This document shows, piece after piece, positions 13,001 through 26,000 of a stretch of 64,000 nt of DNA. Under the pieces are notes generated by a model, which was not told the DNA's origin, did not search any database, and worked only from the letters and a program-made list of their open reading frames with translations. The stretch covers positions 65,736 to 129,735 of the forward strand of contig QAXH01005677.1 in assembly GCA_004335635.1 (NCBI GenBank), written 5' to 3'. Source of the stretch: Chloromonas sp. AAM2 (Eukaryota; Chlorophyta; Chlorophyceae; Chlamydomonadales; Chlamydomonadaceae). A program made the position numbers and the translations under genes. The stretch's first letter is position 1, and each line of letters starts with the position of its first letter.

Positions 13001-16000
13001 CCATAATGCATGATGTCGGTGCGCCCGGGCTGGAAACCATGATGTGCGTGTATGGATGGTGAACCAACCAATTATGCTTACCGCTAAAGGTTAGGCAACA
13101 GAACTCAACGTGCATGGGCCTCTGGTAATTCAGCTCTTGTGCTACTCAGGTCTCCCACATGCTGCACTCCCTTTCCCCGGCAGTCACCAAGCAACACCCG
13201 TCCACCCCACGCGTCCCACCCTCTCCCTCCCGTCTGATCCGTCCCGGGCCCTCCACCCCTCGCGTCCCCGCCTCCCCGCACGCCTCACTGCAACCGCTGC
13301 CCAGCTCGCCTGTGTCCGCCTCCCACGGCGCCCTCAGCTTCCAGGCACCTTCTTCGCCCGCCTCGGAGCAGCGGCAGCAGCAGCAGCAGGCAGCAGCGCT
13401 CCAGGCGCAGGTGGCAGTGCTGATGGAAGCTGCCGGTAGCGCCAACGCAGCAGCAACAGCAGCATCCGAGAAGGTGAGGCCCACGGCGCCCAATCTTTGC
13501 ATGATAATGCTGCCTGTTGTTGTGCTGACCATCAAAGTTGTGCTGATCGTCAACTTCTGCTGTTGATGCGTCCAGATCAGATGGTTCAAAATTTTCCATC
13601 AAATGTGTTTGCTGTGTACGCCCCTCCACCTCATACGGCAAGGACGGCTCAGTGCTGCATTGTCATCCTGAGAACAGCTGGTTGATTGTGTCAAGATCAA
13701 CAAGTTCTTCTGTAAGATGTGTTGCATGATTGGCCCAACGCAGTTGTCAGCTGCGGAGGAGTCCGTGCATCAGCAGCAGCTGGAGGCAGTAAGGCTCAGG
13801 GCTGAGCACGTGGCTACACAGGGCCGACTGGAGCAGGTGCGCCATACAGAGAGGTCTGTGGCCTCGTGCACACCCTCCACCTATCATGCCTCCACGTCCA
13901 GGCAGCAACTGAAGCATTAGGCACGGAAGCAGCACCAGCACCAGCACCAGCTCTTCCGCCCTGTGCCGTGCTTGCTCAACTACACGTGTGCCTGGTTGGT
14001 AGCCCCGGGCTTATTGATTCTATTGTTGTTGGCCTACAATATCTGCCACTTGAACAGTGAAACGTCTGCCACGTTTTCACTTATCGGTTAGTGTGACTGT
14101 CTAGTACGTGCATCAAACCTTGCCCCTCCCCTTGCGTTCAGGCAACGGCTGAGCTGGAGTCCTTGCGCTCAAGGTTAGGCAATTCAGAAGCATCCCGGCG
14201 TGCAGCCGAGCTGCTTGCTGCTGAACACGCGCATGCCAGGGCGCAGGCGGAAGCCAACGCAGCTGCCAGTGCCAGCGTTTGTGATGTAGCTGCTGGGCAG
14301 CTGGGTGCTCTAAAAAGAGAGGTAGCCTCTGCTGCCACTCTCCAAGCAGGTCTAACTGCTGCACTGTCAGAGTCTGAAGAGCTGAGAGGCCGGGTGGCTG
14401 CACTGATGGTCTCCTTGGAGCAGCTGGAGCAGCTGCAGCAGCAGCAGGTGTGGCTGGAGGGGCAGCTGGAGCAGGCGCTGGAGGCGAAACTGGCGCTGGA
14501 GAAGCAGCAGGTGCAGAGCCAGCAGGCCCGTGAGCAGCTGGAGGGGCAGCTGGCGGCCAGCCAGCAGCAGGCTGAGTACGTTACAGTGGAGCTGGCGGCT
14601 GCACAGGCCAGGGCTAAGCAGGTTGAGGCGTTGTTTAAAGAGGCACAACTACTGCTGCGTGAACAAGATGACGAGCTTCAGGAGGCCTTAATAGCTGAGA
14701 GGCAGCGGGCAGATGAGCTGCAAATTGCACTAGAAACTGAGCAGAAACAGACAGTTGATTTGCAGTCCGCAGCAGAGGTTGAGAAGCAACGAGCGATTAT
14801 TATGGAAGAAGAGGTGGGTGTGCAGCGGTTGAGGGCGGATGAAGCAGAAGCAAGAGCGGGCGTTGAGCATCAGAGGGCGAATGAAATGGAGGTAGAGGTT
14901 GCTCGGTTGGAAGAGGCGGTTCGTGTATCTTATGCGGGGTTGGTGGACATGAGAGCGGAGGTGGAGGGGCTTGAGCGTCAGGTTGGTGAGCTGCAGGCAG
15001 CGCTGGAGGTGGCACTGCAGCAGGCACAGCAGCAGCAGGTGCGGTTGGACAATGCCATGCAGCAGGTGCAGGAGCAGCAGCAGCGGCTGGATGAAGGGGA
15101 TGCAGCAGTGCAGCTCACCGAAGCACAACTGCAGCAGTCAGAGGCAGCGCTGCTGCAGGCAAGGGACGAGATACAAAGTCAGGAGCAGCAGTTGCAGGAG
15201 TCAGAAGCGGCTCTATCACAGGCACAAGAGGAACTAGCACGTGTCACAGCTGAGTTCTTACAATTGCAAGGAGGGCTGTCTGAGGTGCATCAACACTCCA
15301 TTGGACTGGAGCAGCAGCTATACCAGCGCCAGCAGCAGCTGCTAGCTGTGGCAGCTGCCACCAGCCAACTGGAGCTGGAGCTGCAGCGCACAGCCGGCAG
15401 CTGTGACCTGCTTCATAGGCAGGTTGCCAGCCTCCAGGCACAGTCAGTGGCCAGCCAGCAGGCAGCTGCTAAGGCACAGCAGGAGCTGCACTGTGAGGCT
15501 CAGCTGTGGCTGCAAGACCAAGCAACTGTCATTGAACTGCGTGCCCAGCTGGACATGACGAAGGGCAACGCTGAACAACTTGAACTGCTGCAGAGCCAGG
15601 TAGACGCTCTGCAATCCGAGCTGCATGATAAGCATGAAAACAGGAGTGTAGCAGACGGTCCCTCAATTGGAGTGTGCGCTGCAGCTCAAACTGATCAGGA
15701 GCCAGCCCGGGCAGCTGGTGATGCAGAAGCTGCAGTGCAGGTGCAGCAGGTGCAGGAGCAGCAGACCCACCTGGCCTTCCAGCAGCAGCAGGTCCAGACA
15801 CTGGAGCAGCAGCAAGAGGCTGCGGTACAGCAGCACAAGGAGCAGCTGCAGGCTGTGCAGCTGCAGTTGCAACAGGCTGTGGGCCTGCTGAGAGCTGCGC
15901 AGGCACAGGAGCAGCAGGTGCAGGGCCGGCTGCGGGAGCTGAATGAGCAGGAGGCTAAAGCGGCAGCAAGCTGTCAGGTAAACAGATGCTGGACAAGCTG

Positions 16001-18683
16001 CTTGAGGCATGCAATGCATGGCATGATGAATGTGCGCTACTGCTGAGTAGCAATGCTGAGCTGCATTCGACGCATGTTGCATCCAGCAAGCTAGTCAAAT
16101 AGTCCTGCAGACTGCCTCTTATTGTCTGTCGGCTGCTGTGATTTTTCAAAAGGATCCTTAGCACTGTTGGCTGTCGTGTCTTTTGTAGCCAGATCATCAA
16201 CAACATGTGAGAACGTTGCAGGAGTATTGTATTCACACAGCTGTGCCTTGTTGCGCAGGACCTGCTATCCCACAGCCAGCAGCTACGTGATGAGCTGCAG
16301 TCAGAGATGCGCTCGCTGGCCCAGTCCATGCAAGACACCGCCCGCCACTGCACACGACATCAGGAAGCCATGCACGGCGAGTGCGCTCGACTTCATGACC
16401 GCCATGCAGCCCTGCTGACAGACATTGTTGAGGCAAAGCAGGTTCTGAGAACTGCAGTAGGCAATGTACGGGTGGCCATGGCTGTGCAAACAGCAGTTTC
16501 AGGCCTGCAGCATGCTGCTGACGCCGTGGCGCAGTGTACAGGCGGGGCACGGCAAGAACAGCAGGAGTTGATGCATGGGCACGGGCTGGTGAAGCAGCCA
16601 GCAGAAGCGAGTAGGACCGCGGACCAGGGCGGACAGGCGTCACAGGCAGAGCTGATTGCCGCCACCTGTGCTGAAACTGTCCGTGCAGCACGTGCAGTTC
16701 AGTCCGCTGTAGAGACCCTGATGAGCCGCTATGAGGCTGCAGGGCAAGGTCTCCTGCTGCACACAACAGCACAGGCAGCATGGGCCACTCAGCAGCTATC
16801 AGCACCACGCATGACCCTTGAAGCCACCGCTGCAGCACACTCAACTGCCCAGCCTGCCAGCCATGCCAGCCATCAGGTGCCACATGGGCACGTGAGTACA
16901 CGGGCATGCTCCACCCAGACAGACGCAGTCACACAACTGTGGCCAATGAATAGTGGATGGCTAGGAGACAGGCCACCCACAGCTCACACACCGGTTGCCT
17001 GGTCGCCAGCCGCCGCACATGAGGGCCCTGACTTGCAGTCTATGGGGCTCCTTCACACGCTGATCTGTGTGTGCGATGACCTGAGGCGGCAGGTGCAGGC
17101 CATGCAGGACCAACAGAGCACTGCCACTGCAGCCGTACAAGAGCTCTTCCAGCAGGCCAAGAAGCTCTATGTCTACTGTCAGGTGCGGGTGTTCACTGGG
17201 CACTGGTTCATTGCATACTTTCTTTGATTACATACTCACAGTGGAAAATCTGGCACCCAGCACTATGACACCTTTTTGCTGAGGCGTATTCATGCATGTT
17301 GTGCGACGTGACTTCTTGCTCGTCAGCCGTGCGCTGAACACCGTTTAGTTTGGCCAAGGTGCACATGTCTTCAACCTGCACCCGCATTCACGCACTATGC
17401 ATTCACGCACTATTGCACAATCCAAGGCTTGCTCTGCGTTCATGCTCTGTTTCGCACGATTTGTCGCTGCCTATACATTCAAGAGCAGCAGCGGTTGCAC
17501 AGCTCCAGTCTTATGTCTCGGTGCCTTGTAATTGCCCTTGTGACTGTAGGCACGTGGCAAGCTGCTTCAAGCCGAGCTGCAGGAACTGGAGAACCAGGCT
17601 GGGTCAGGCAGGCCTGTTGATGAAGTAACCCCTGCCTCCGCTTCAACCAAGTGTGACGAGGCATGGGGTACCATGACTGCCCAATTGCTGCGTATGCTCA
17701 AGCAGGCAGCGGTAGCGGCCAAGCGCACAGGCGCATGTGGGGCGGCCATATCAGGGACTCAAGTCAAGGACAGCCCTGGTTCTGGTTACCTGACTGTGGC
17801 AGATGGGTCCTCTGCTTTGGCTCAGCAACAACTCAGCTGGGTGGTGGGGCGGTTTGGCCTGTTCAGACCCTGCCCAGGAGCTGACGTTGGTGAGCTTCTC
17901 ACGTTTCTTGCCCACGTGGCCAACCGGTTGCAGTTGAGCCTAAAGGATCACCACGCCAGCAGCCAACAACTGGTGCCCAACCAATTGATGATCCACAGCG
18001 TGCAGGACACACCACGTCTGTTTGAGAGTGCAAGCCGTTCATATGCACAGCTGCACACTCCCACATGGTCTGCCCATGTGCGGCCTGCGGCTGCCACAAG
18101 CACTGCCATAACTCCATGGGCGGCGGCACAGGCTGACAAAGGCGCAAAAAGTGTGGCTACAGGCATGGTTACGCCGGCTGTGGGGGTGCATGCCTACCAC
18201 AATTCACCTATCCCTACACCAGGCGCCCAGGTGTTCACGCTTGGTAGTGCGGCTGTTCAAGAGCAGCGCCGGATTACGGAGGAGGAGGTTCAAGAGGCAC
18301 TTCGTAAGCTGGGACTTCAGGGCAAAGCAGGGTTCAGCAGCGCGGCTGCACTAGAAGCCAGTGATGCTGCAGGCAGGAAGGCAGCTGGCATGGGCGAAAC
18401 AAAACAGCTGTTGAAAGCTGGTGGTCTCTCCGACTCGATGCTCAAGGCTTCTACACCTACACAGAATCAGTCCAACACAGGGCAGAGGACTGCAGTGGCA
18501 GGGGCGTTGAAAAGCCAGGCAGGGGCTGAAGCTGCAGGGGCTAAGCGCTCGATGGCTGGCAACGAGCAGCTGCTGCACCGGGTGCGGCTGATGCGTGTGA
18601 GCCTCCAGGAGGCAGCAGGGAGCGGTCGGAGGCCCTCACTGGCTGGCAGCCCTACTGTGAGCCTGGCCAAGCAAGGCATGTGA
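1052..18683 (+). CDS. Giant coiled-coil protein (about 3,318 aa, 22 exons)
   Basis: Function not recognised. Phase-compatible exons: 1052-1288, 2419-2730, 2963-3597, 3883-4065, 4319-4409, 4985-5446, 5716-5817, 6149-6478, 6757-7095, 7374-7634, 8042-8230, 8411-8579, 8823-8999, 9232-9449, 10377-10661, 10972-11253, 11514-12887, 13150-13473, 13744-13836, 14142-15977, 16259-17182, 17550-18683. They join without a stop into one frame. The product is dominated by Gln/Ala/Leu/Glu heptads, with the longest coils in exons 17 and 20 (residues about 1425-1882 and 2022-2633). Exon 18 is Pro/Ser-rich. The N-terminal 650 residues and C-terminal 680 residues are less coiled. No membrane span or enzymatic domain was seen. 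Three QTD motifs (residues about 299, 2537, 2853) could bind dynein light chain LC8. Overall size and composition resemble golgins or centrosomal/cytoskeletal scaffolds, which is inference. The ATG at 1052 is the first in frame, but further upstream exons are possible. A split into two genes cannot be excluded without transcripts. Confidence 0.75.
4452..4719. repeat. Two direct copies of a ~63-bp block in one intron
   Basis: The copies at 4452-4514 and 4656-4719 differ at only a few positions. Both end in GTGCCCACAGGTG, so each carries an acceptor-like CCCACAG. They lie in the intron between exons 5 and 6 of the giant gene. A function is not evident. Confidence 0.8.
9609..9770 (+). ncRNA. U1 spliceosomal snRNA, nested in an intron
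   Basis: A complete U1-like gene of about 162 nt. The 5' end ATACTTACCTG (9609-9619) is the universal 5' splice-site recognition sequence. Stem-loop I: GGGCA (9624-9628) pairs TGCCC (9652-9656), and GACCG (9630-9634) pairs CGGTC (9647-9651). Its loop GATCACCAAG matches the U1-70K-binding loop. Stem-loop II presents ATTGCAC (9672-9678), the U1A-type loop. Stem-loop III pairs GCAGTGTA with TATACTGC. The Sm site CATTTCTGG (about 9729-9737) is followed by a terminal hairpin (9741-9769) with GGCGC/GCGCC. It sits in the 927-bp intron 9450-10376 of the giant coiled-coil gene, on the same strand. U1 genes normally have their own promoter. No promoter element was assigned, and the exact 3' end is approximate. 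Confidence 0.95.
11814..12258 (+). repeat. Coding 105-bp (35-residue, five-heptad) repeats with a fixed Cys
   Basis: Inside exon 17 of the giant gene, units with a CQ-x-[ED]-LAA-x-Q core recur. The Cys codons lie at 11832, 11853, 11895, 12054 and 12159. The last two are exactly 105 bp (35 residues) apart, and a third full 35-residue unit starts near 11880, separated from the next by 18 residues. A 35-residue period equals five heptads, so the coiled-coil register is kept. Confidence 0.75.
13902..13994 (+). other. Possible optional exon of the giant gene
   Basis: After the acceptor CACGTCCAG there are 31 open codons, Ala/Pro-rich (alternating AP), followed by a weak donor GTTGGT. The segment is phase 0 at both ends, so it could be included or skipped without shifting the frame between exons 13744-13836 and 14142-15977. 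Only the reading frame supports it. Confidence 0.3.
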
Positions 18684-20015
18684 GACCAACTGCCAGCCAG
18701 TCCTCATGGCGTGGCATGGTGCAAGCCAGGGCAAGCTGTCGATTAGAACGCCTGGGCTTGTTCACGACAGGTGCAGACCTGACCATGCACAAGATGCGTT
18801 CTGTACGCAAAATTTTGCACAGTTGCAGGAACAAGTGCGCCTTTGACATTGCACAGTTGCGTGCGCTATGGTGGCAGATGCTTATGCCAGATTAGCATCA
18901 TTAGACAGGAAGTCGGATAACAACATGACATGTTGCTCACTCAGCACTACTTTTCTGAGCAGCCGCTGCACCAGAGACGTGATCACAGGCAGAACCTGCA
19001 CATGACTCGAGAATCATGAATCTAATCCCGGTCGGTTTGTTACCCACGTCCATGTCTAGTCCCTGCCAAGTAGTTGCAGCAGATGCTATCGGCTCCCAAA
19101 AGCACTGAAATTGCTGCCTGGAATGTGTGATTATTTGCTTGCTGCTGTGTTTGATGATGTCTGGACGCCTGGCAGCGCCCTGTATTTTGTTATGGCCGCC
19201 AGCAAGCGGCTTCATGGCATTCTGACTTTGGATAACAGATTCTTATGCGAGCTTAAATCATCATCAGTCATCCAGCACAGGTGTCGAACCTTTTACTGGC
19301 ACTGGTACCTTTTACTGGCTGCTGATCATTTGCGACATGCCTCCACGGACTTCAACTTCCACCTCCGGCTGGCTGTTGGAAGGACAAGCAGCAGCAACAG
19401 CCAACGTATGTCAACAGCTGCCTTTTTCCAATGAGCGTTGTTGTCGATTCAGTTTGGTGGAGCAGCGGACAGACAAGCCTTCAAACGCATAACAACGTGT
19501 GGATGCCTGCCGGCAACAGATGCAGCTAGATACGGTGACTGCGTTGATACAATCTGTGATAACTGTTGCCTGCTGAGTTTTGAGTCACAAGCCTCTTTTC
19601 TCAGTTTTCTATGCTTGTAGCACTGGTTGAGCACAGCCGCCGTCAATCATAGCCTGTGCCAGCACTCTATAAGCCTTCACACCTCCTCAGTACAGATGAC
19701 CAACTCCGACAAATCCTAGTCACAGCTATCCCAACAAGCTCAAGTGAAACGTCTTTGCGTCACAATTGTGCCGCCAAGCATAAGGAGAGCACGAGCACAA
19801 TATACAATTGGCATCAACACCTTCATCACCAACCCATAAATCAAATCAGCATGATTGCCATGTGCAAGCATTGGCATGATGGCGCCTTGACGCCAAGACC
19901 TGTGCTGGCGACGAGCCATGACATGTGTGTGGCCTGCTGAAGGTCGCTGCCCGTGATCAACTGCAAATCCAAGCCGTCTGCGCATGATCACAACATGCTC
20001 TAACAACATCAGTCA
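18684..20015. other. Convergent intergenic region; no gene seen
   Basis: It separates the 3' end of the coiled-coil gene from the 3' end of the LamG gene, so it holds the 3' UTRs of both. Short open frames here show no domain, no codon bias and no splice pattern. Confidence 0.5.
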
Positions 20016-23000
20016 TCAGACGTTTGGATGGCTGCTGTGATGCGGAGGCTGGCCGGGAGGCGGTGGGCTGCCTACAAGAGACTGGTAAGGCCCTGGCTGG
20101 CCTGGTGCGTACACACGTTGCGTCGGCGCAGGCGACATCGACATAAAGTCGGGTGCTGCGTAAGGCGCGTTGTCTTCCATGGGATCGTACGAAAGCCCGC
20201 GGGTGTAACCCCACCCTCTGCGCCTTGTTGCGCCACCAGGCATGACGGCCAGCAAACTGTCGCGCAGGTATGCCGACTCCTGCGGACATCGACAAGGCAA
20301 ATCCGGCTTGTCCTAGATCGTCATAGTTAACTCAGCCTTCGGCTACCGAAATCCGGACCCACACGCTGCTGCGATGCGCAACCCGGTTGAATGTGGGTGA
20401 TAGTATGCATGGTTTCCTGGTCTTCGCGCCTGCAGAACGCACCTTCAGAAGCGTTGCGCGATGAATGAAGCCGAAGACGGCCAAAGCTACCACTGTAGCA
20501 GCGCCGACCAAACTGCCGATGACAATGAAGGCCACTTGGCGCTTCATGCGCTTCCCAGACGCGGGCTGCGAGCCTCCTCCGGCAGGCGTGGGTGTGGGAG
20601 GATTGGGAGGGGCGACCGTGGGATCGGCCGAAGTGTCGCCGCCTCTAGGCACATCAGGGGTGGGCTGAGGGGTTGGCGGAGGAGTTGGGCCGCCCTGCAA
20701 GGCAGGCTGACGTGTGCTCTTAACAAAAAAGGGTATGGAGCGGTGATAAAGACACCGAGTTTCTGCCAGGCCCCCACAAAAGCGTGTCGCAAACGTGAGC
20801 CACTTGCCTTTCTAGTGCAGATTGATGGGCTGCCCTTGCACACGTAGCCAGGTTCCACGGTGCATGCAGCGCTGCACCCGTCGCCGTCGGCTTGCTTGCC
20901 GTCATCGCACTCCTCCATGCCCTCGACCACGCCGTTACCGCACGAGCTCAGCCAACGCGTCACCTGTGCAATGCATAGAGTGAGCAAGCGTGTAGACGGC
21001 GTAAATGCTCATCGGATGTTCAACTTAACAACGATGGGAAAAGGGGCAGCAGGTGGAATGCGACATGCAGGCAATGACGATGGCTTTTAGTACATGGACC
21101 ATGCTGGTAGGTGCTTTTATCTTGTCGGCGAGATATAACCGATGCCATGGTCTTGACAGACCAATTCAACTCAGCTCAACGCGTTTCCCCGCTCGTTTCG
21201 CCCCAGTGGGCACCAACCTCCCATCTGGGCGATTGCGTGATGTGCAGGTCGTGGCCATGCCCAGTCGCGTCGCGCACAGTGTAGCCGTGGCCCTCATCAA
21301 ACTTGTAGTACAGCACCAAGTCAGGATGGCCTGCGGCAGTGCGTGACAGGCAACACGTCAAAAGGATGACCTACGCGCATGGTGACAAGAACATGTATCT
21401 TGCATTATCATGACACACAGATGCAGGGCTGGCGCAAGACCATCAGGACGGTATTACCTCAATACAACTTCATGCTCAGTAAGATGCCCAGCGTGATTCC
21501 ATGTTAAAAAGGCAAGAGAATGCGACGGTAACGAGGCTCAAACTGCATGCCAAACCACCAAACAAATCAGCCGCACACACCTGGGTCCACGCCAGGGCTC
21601 ATGAAACCGCCTGCACAGACATTTACGAAGGAGCAACGACTATCAATTACGCACAGCTCAAGGCTTCAAGCAGGCTGTGCACGTGCATGACAACCGGCCT
21701 CAAGCAGATTATGCGAGTGCATGTGAACCCTGGTCTGCAGCTTGTCACGTCAACGCAGCAGAAAAGTGCTCAAAGACTTTCTGTCGTCCCAGGTCCTGCT
21801 CGCAACTTCACAAAGTAAACACACATGCCACTGTGCCTGGCATGCAGCCTGTCACATCAAAGCAGGTCACAGGTACTCCAAAGAACGGGTCTTAGGTCGA
21901 GCTCACAACCTCACAAGACTACTACACACCTGGACCTCTGCCGTCATCCGCTGCCATGGACTGCTTGATCTCCTCTGGGCTGCGCACTTTCTTCCACAAC
22001 CTGGGAGAACAGTAAACACAAGACTGGGTGTGAGCACCAAAGGACCTGCAGCAGGCTTGCTGCCAACATACCAACAGCTTCCAACCTAAGATTACCCCAG
22101 CTGGGCCTGCTGAAGCCTCACCCTCACCTCAGTTCCTCAATCACGCCAAAGAAGTCCTGCATGTGACAGCCAAATGTCTCATGTTACGAAATCAGATAAT
22201 CGTGTCTGCCTCTGGCGTTGAGGTGATAGCATAACAGGTGACATCCCAGAAAGCGACGCATCTAAAGTCTAGCATTAGCCTGACGGGCAAGACGTGATGT
22301 ATGATCAGTCAACAAATTTGGCTTCACTTGCCTGTGCGCCGTACTCTTGATCCTGGATTTTGGATGAGCGGCCTGCAGCACCCGTTGCGGAGTCAAAGCA
22401 GCCGCCGGGGCAGTCCTGCACACACCATGGCGCGCGTGCGCATGCTCTGTTTTGCATACACACTCCTCCATACAAGACACGTGCGTTTGTACTGGATCTG
22501 TGCCAACTGTCGTATTTGCAGAAAACTGCAATTTGATACTGGGCAATCCTATATGCCCAGATGACTGATGCAGGCCACTGACTGCTGGGAAAAGCAACTG
22601 CTTCGCCTTCCCAACCATTGTTCAATCGTCCGAAGTCACATTCTGCTGATGCAACGGCCCACTACCTGATGCCCAGACATCACCATCCGGGGATTGCTGA
22701 ACGGCTGACAGTCCTAGCGTGGCTTGGGGCATAGGCCCTGGGTGCTGGCCGCTCAGTGCCGGGACAAGCAACAGCGTTGCCTGCCTTCCGGGTTTCCAGT
22801 CACCGAAGCCATCTTGCCAATGACTGGCACTGTCACCTGAGGATTGCTGAGCAGCTGCCGGCCTGCATGATGTAGCCCGTTACCTGCTCCCTGCCGATGA
22901 CCAGCGTGCCGCCGCTGGGTATCAGCTTGCCCTTGCTGCGCGTGACAGTCCACATGGGCCGCCCGTTGTCGTACAACACGACCTTGCCGGTGCTGCTCTG

Positions 23001-26000
23001 CCACGTGACTGCGGGGGACAGGGCAAGGGAGGATGCGGCAAAGTGTAACAAATCAAACTGTCATCGAGCCAAACCAAAGCGATGTCTCTAGGGATGTACG
23101 AACTACTAGTAAGGCAGCAACTGGCGAGGAGAGCAACCGGGCTTACGGCTACCAATTTGACAGCGGTCAGCGCCAACTTATCCTTTTCCTGTACATCTGT
23201 CGTAGTAAATGAAGTGAATGGCAAGGTTATCTTGTTTTGCCTGGTCCCGCTCAACAGCCCCCTAATCTGTCCCTGGAAGTACAAGCATTACCTGCCACAT
23301 GGTGCCAGTTCCCATCAGTTGCCGACACGCCTGACTGGTGGTCCCCAAGCATGCCCTCATCCTCTAGCACAGACACGCCCCAGGAGTTGTAGTTGAACAG
23401 CCTGTGCGCAAGTCAGCAATTAATTGCGACAAATATCACTGCCTTTCCAAGTCGAGGCAACGTTGGAACACAAAACGACGGTAGCCCATGAAACGGCTGT
23501 CCGGCAGCAGATCACGAGACATCAAGCAAATCAAGGCACATGCTGTGACATACGAAATGGTGACGAAGCGAGTTTCTCTGGCTTTCATCACCATTCGTGA
23601 GGGTGGAAGCCAACTAACTCCGTGACGCCTGCAACGACAGTAAACCTTTCCTTAGCCATTCGTGAGGACGAAAGCCAACTAACTCCGTGACGCCTGCAAC
23701 GACAGTAAACCTTTCCTTAGCCATTCGTGAGGACGAAAGCCAACTAACTCCGTGACGCCTGCAACGACAGTAAACCTTTCCTTAGCCATTCGTGAGGACG
23801 AAAGCCAACTAACTCCGTGACGCCTGCAACGACAGTAAACCTTTCCTTAGCCATTCGTGAGGACGAAAGCCAACTAACTCCGTGACGCCTGCAACGACAG
23901 TAAACCTTNNNNNNNNNNNNNNNNNNNNNNNNNNNNNNNNNNNNNNNNNNNNNNNNNNNNNNNNNNNNNNNNNNNNNNNNNNNNNNNNNNNNNNNNNNNN
24001 NNNNNNNNNNNNNNNNNNNNNNNNNNACAGTAAACCTTTAATTAGCCATTCGTGAGGACGAAAGCCAACTAACTCCGTGACGCCTGCAACGACAGTAAAC
24101 CTTCCCTTAGCCATTCGTGAGGACGAAAGCCAACTAACTCCGTGACGCCTGCAACGACAGTAAACCTTCCCTTAGCCATTCGTGAGGACGAAAGCCAACT
24201 AACTCCGTGACGCCTGCAACGACAGTAAACCTTTCCTTAGCCATTCGTGAGGACGAAAGCCAACTAACTCCGTGACGCCTGCAACGACAGTAAACCTTTC
24301 CTTAGCCATTCGTGAGGACGAAAGCCGAGGCGGAGATAACAGCATTGGAAATGCAATTGGAATGGCTGTGACATGTGCAATGGTGAGGAAATGCCCCTGG
24401 TCTTCATAATCAACAACATGAGAACTGTCTTGCTTACAGGAATGCGTTGTCCAGCTGCTCGTACTGTCCCGCGGCGTAGCTGAAGGGCACCCCCGGGCGG
24501 CACGTGTCCACACTCCACATCCAGAACTCGAGCGTCAGCTCAGAAGAGGGGAAGTCGTGGAAGTCAGTCAGAATCAGCACCTGGACGGACACAGGTGAGC
24601 GAGTAATCGCATGCAAGTAAAACCGTCACATAGCTGCACGCGCAGCCAGAACTCCGTCGCTGAACATGCCCGAGCTGCCATGCACCGCCGACGCGTGTTA
24701 AGGAACGTTGAACAAAATGGTTGAACAAAAAGCGCTCTACCTGCTTGTCATGCAGCCCCAGCGAGTAGCCGCCAGCCCCCGCAAGAGGCGGCGAAACCGG
24801 CCTTCCGTCCGTCATCGAAAGCGGCGCAGTCGAGTAGACGTACAGCGGCGCATTGCTGCGCAGCGCCAGGTGGTTACCGCCTCCCGAGCGGTCAATGGCT
24901 AAGGTTCCACCTCCCTCAGCGGGTTTTAGCCCTGCAAGCACGTGCACGGTGACCCACTCGTTTTGAAGTAGGATATTCAGCCCTGCAGTTAATCAGAAAG
25001 CATGCGGTCAGTGGTCAGCGGCAAACCGCCGTGTGTGCAACTGGAAGCGCGTGTGGGAGTGACCACTTGCTCACCAGATAAGACCTAGGGCTGATCATTT
25101 GCTGTGTGCATCGCAAACAAATAAAACCTCCAACAAGCCATTACGACCAATACGACCATTACGACCATTACGACCAATACTTTTGCTTACCGGGTGCGTC
25201 AAACACGTACAGCGCTGCGAGGTCTGCCGTGTTCTCTGGCCTTGCCTTGCCCATGTTCTTCCGCAGCTCCTCAACGCCCACCACGCGGCGCCACACACGC
25301 ACCACTGCCATTCCACCCATAAACGAATCAGAGGGAGAGAAGCAGCCGCCGAAGCAGTCCTGATCCTGCGCACCCCCCCATTGCAGTGCAGCTGGGCGTG
25401 AGAGACGCTTCACATAAACCACATGCAGCAGAATCGCTTAGAACAAATTTAAGCTTTGGTTGACTGGCTTCGTGACTGCTACGTGTGTGGAAGCCAACAA
25501 TTTAATTTTTTTATGTTCGGTAGCCGAGAGCTCAAACACACTTGCTGCCTGATCCCAGGCGAGTTTCACATGGCCGTAGCTGCCACCCACCTGGCCCAGC
25601 ACAAGTGATCCTTCTGTTCCGCGTTTGGAGTGGGGCGACAGAGTGGGGTCCACGCCCCCAGAGGCCACAGTCATGCTCTCCCGCACGCCCCAGTCACTCT
25701 TCCAAAACGGCGTGATCGCAACGCCATCAAAGTGAAGAGATGCGCTGCCTGTGCTGGCGTCCCAGGATGCAGCCAGGTGATGCCACTGATCGTCCTGCCA
25801 CTGCACAGCACAATGAGACACACAAACGCATCCAATCAAGTGTTATCCTGCACTGTGCCGACGCTATTTCGTGGGCACGTCCCCTTCCTTGTAGTCAACT
25901 CTAACCTACTGTGGCCCAGGTGCAAGCTTTGCCTTTTGATCAACACAGGTCTGTGTTCGGTGGCTCAAGACAAGTCTACTGCATTTTATTCCAAGCTCTG

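Noticed and set aside
21742..22089. Plus-strand frame overlapping LamG exons
   Set aside because: Shadow of the minus-strand exons and introns, with no conserved sequence.
23590..24326. Hammerhead-ribozyme-like core in the 65-bp repeat (TGAGGACGAAAG)
   Set aside because: GAAA is present, but the required CTGATGA box and the flanking stems are missing on both strands; what is there is a simple hairpin.
23590..24326. CRISPR-like array
   Set aside because: Units are contiguous at 65 bp with no unique spacers, in an intron of a eukaryotic gene; it is a minisatellite.
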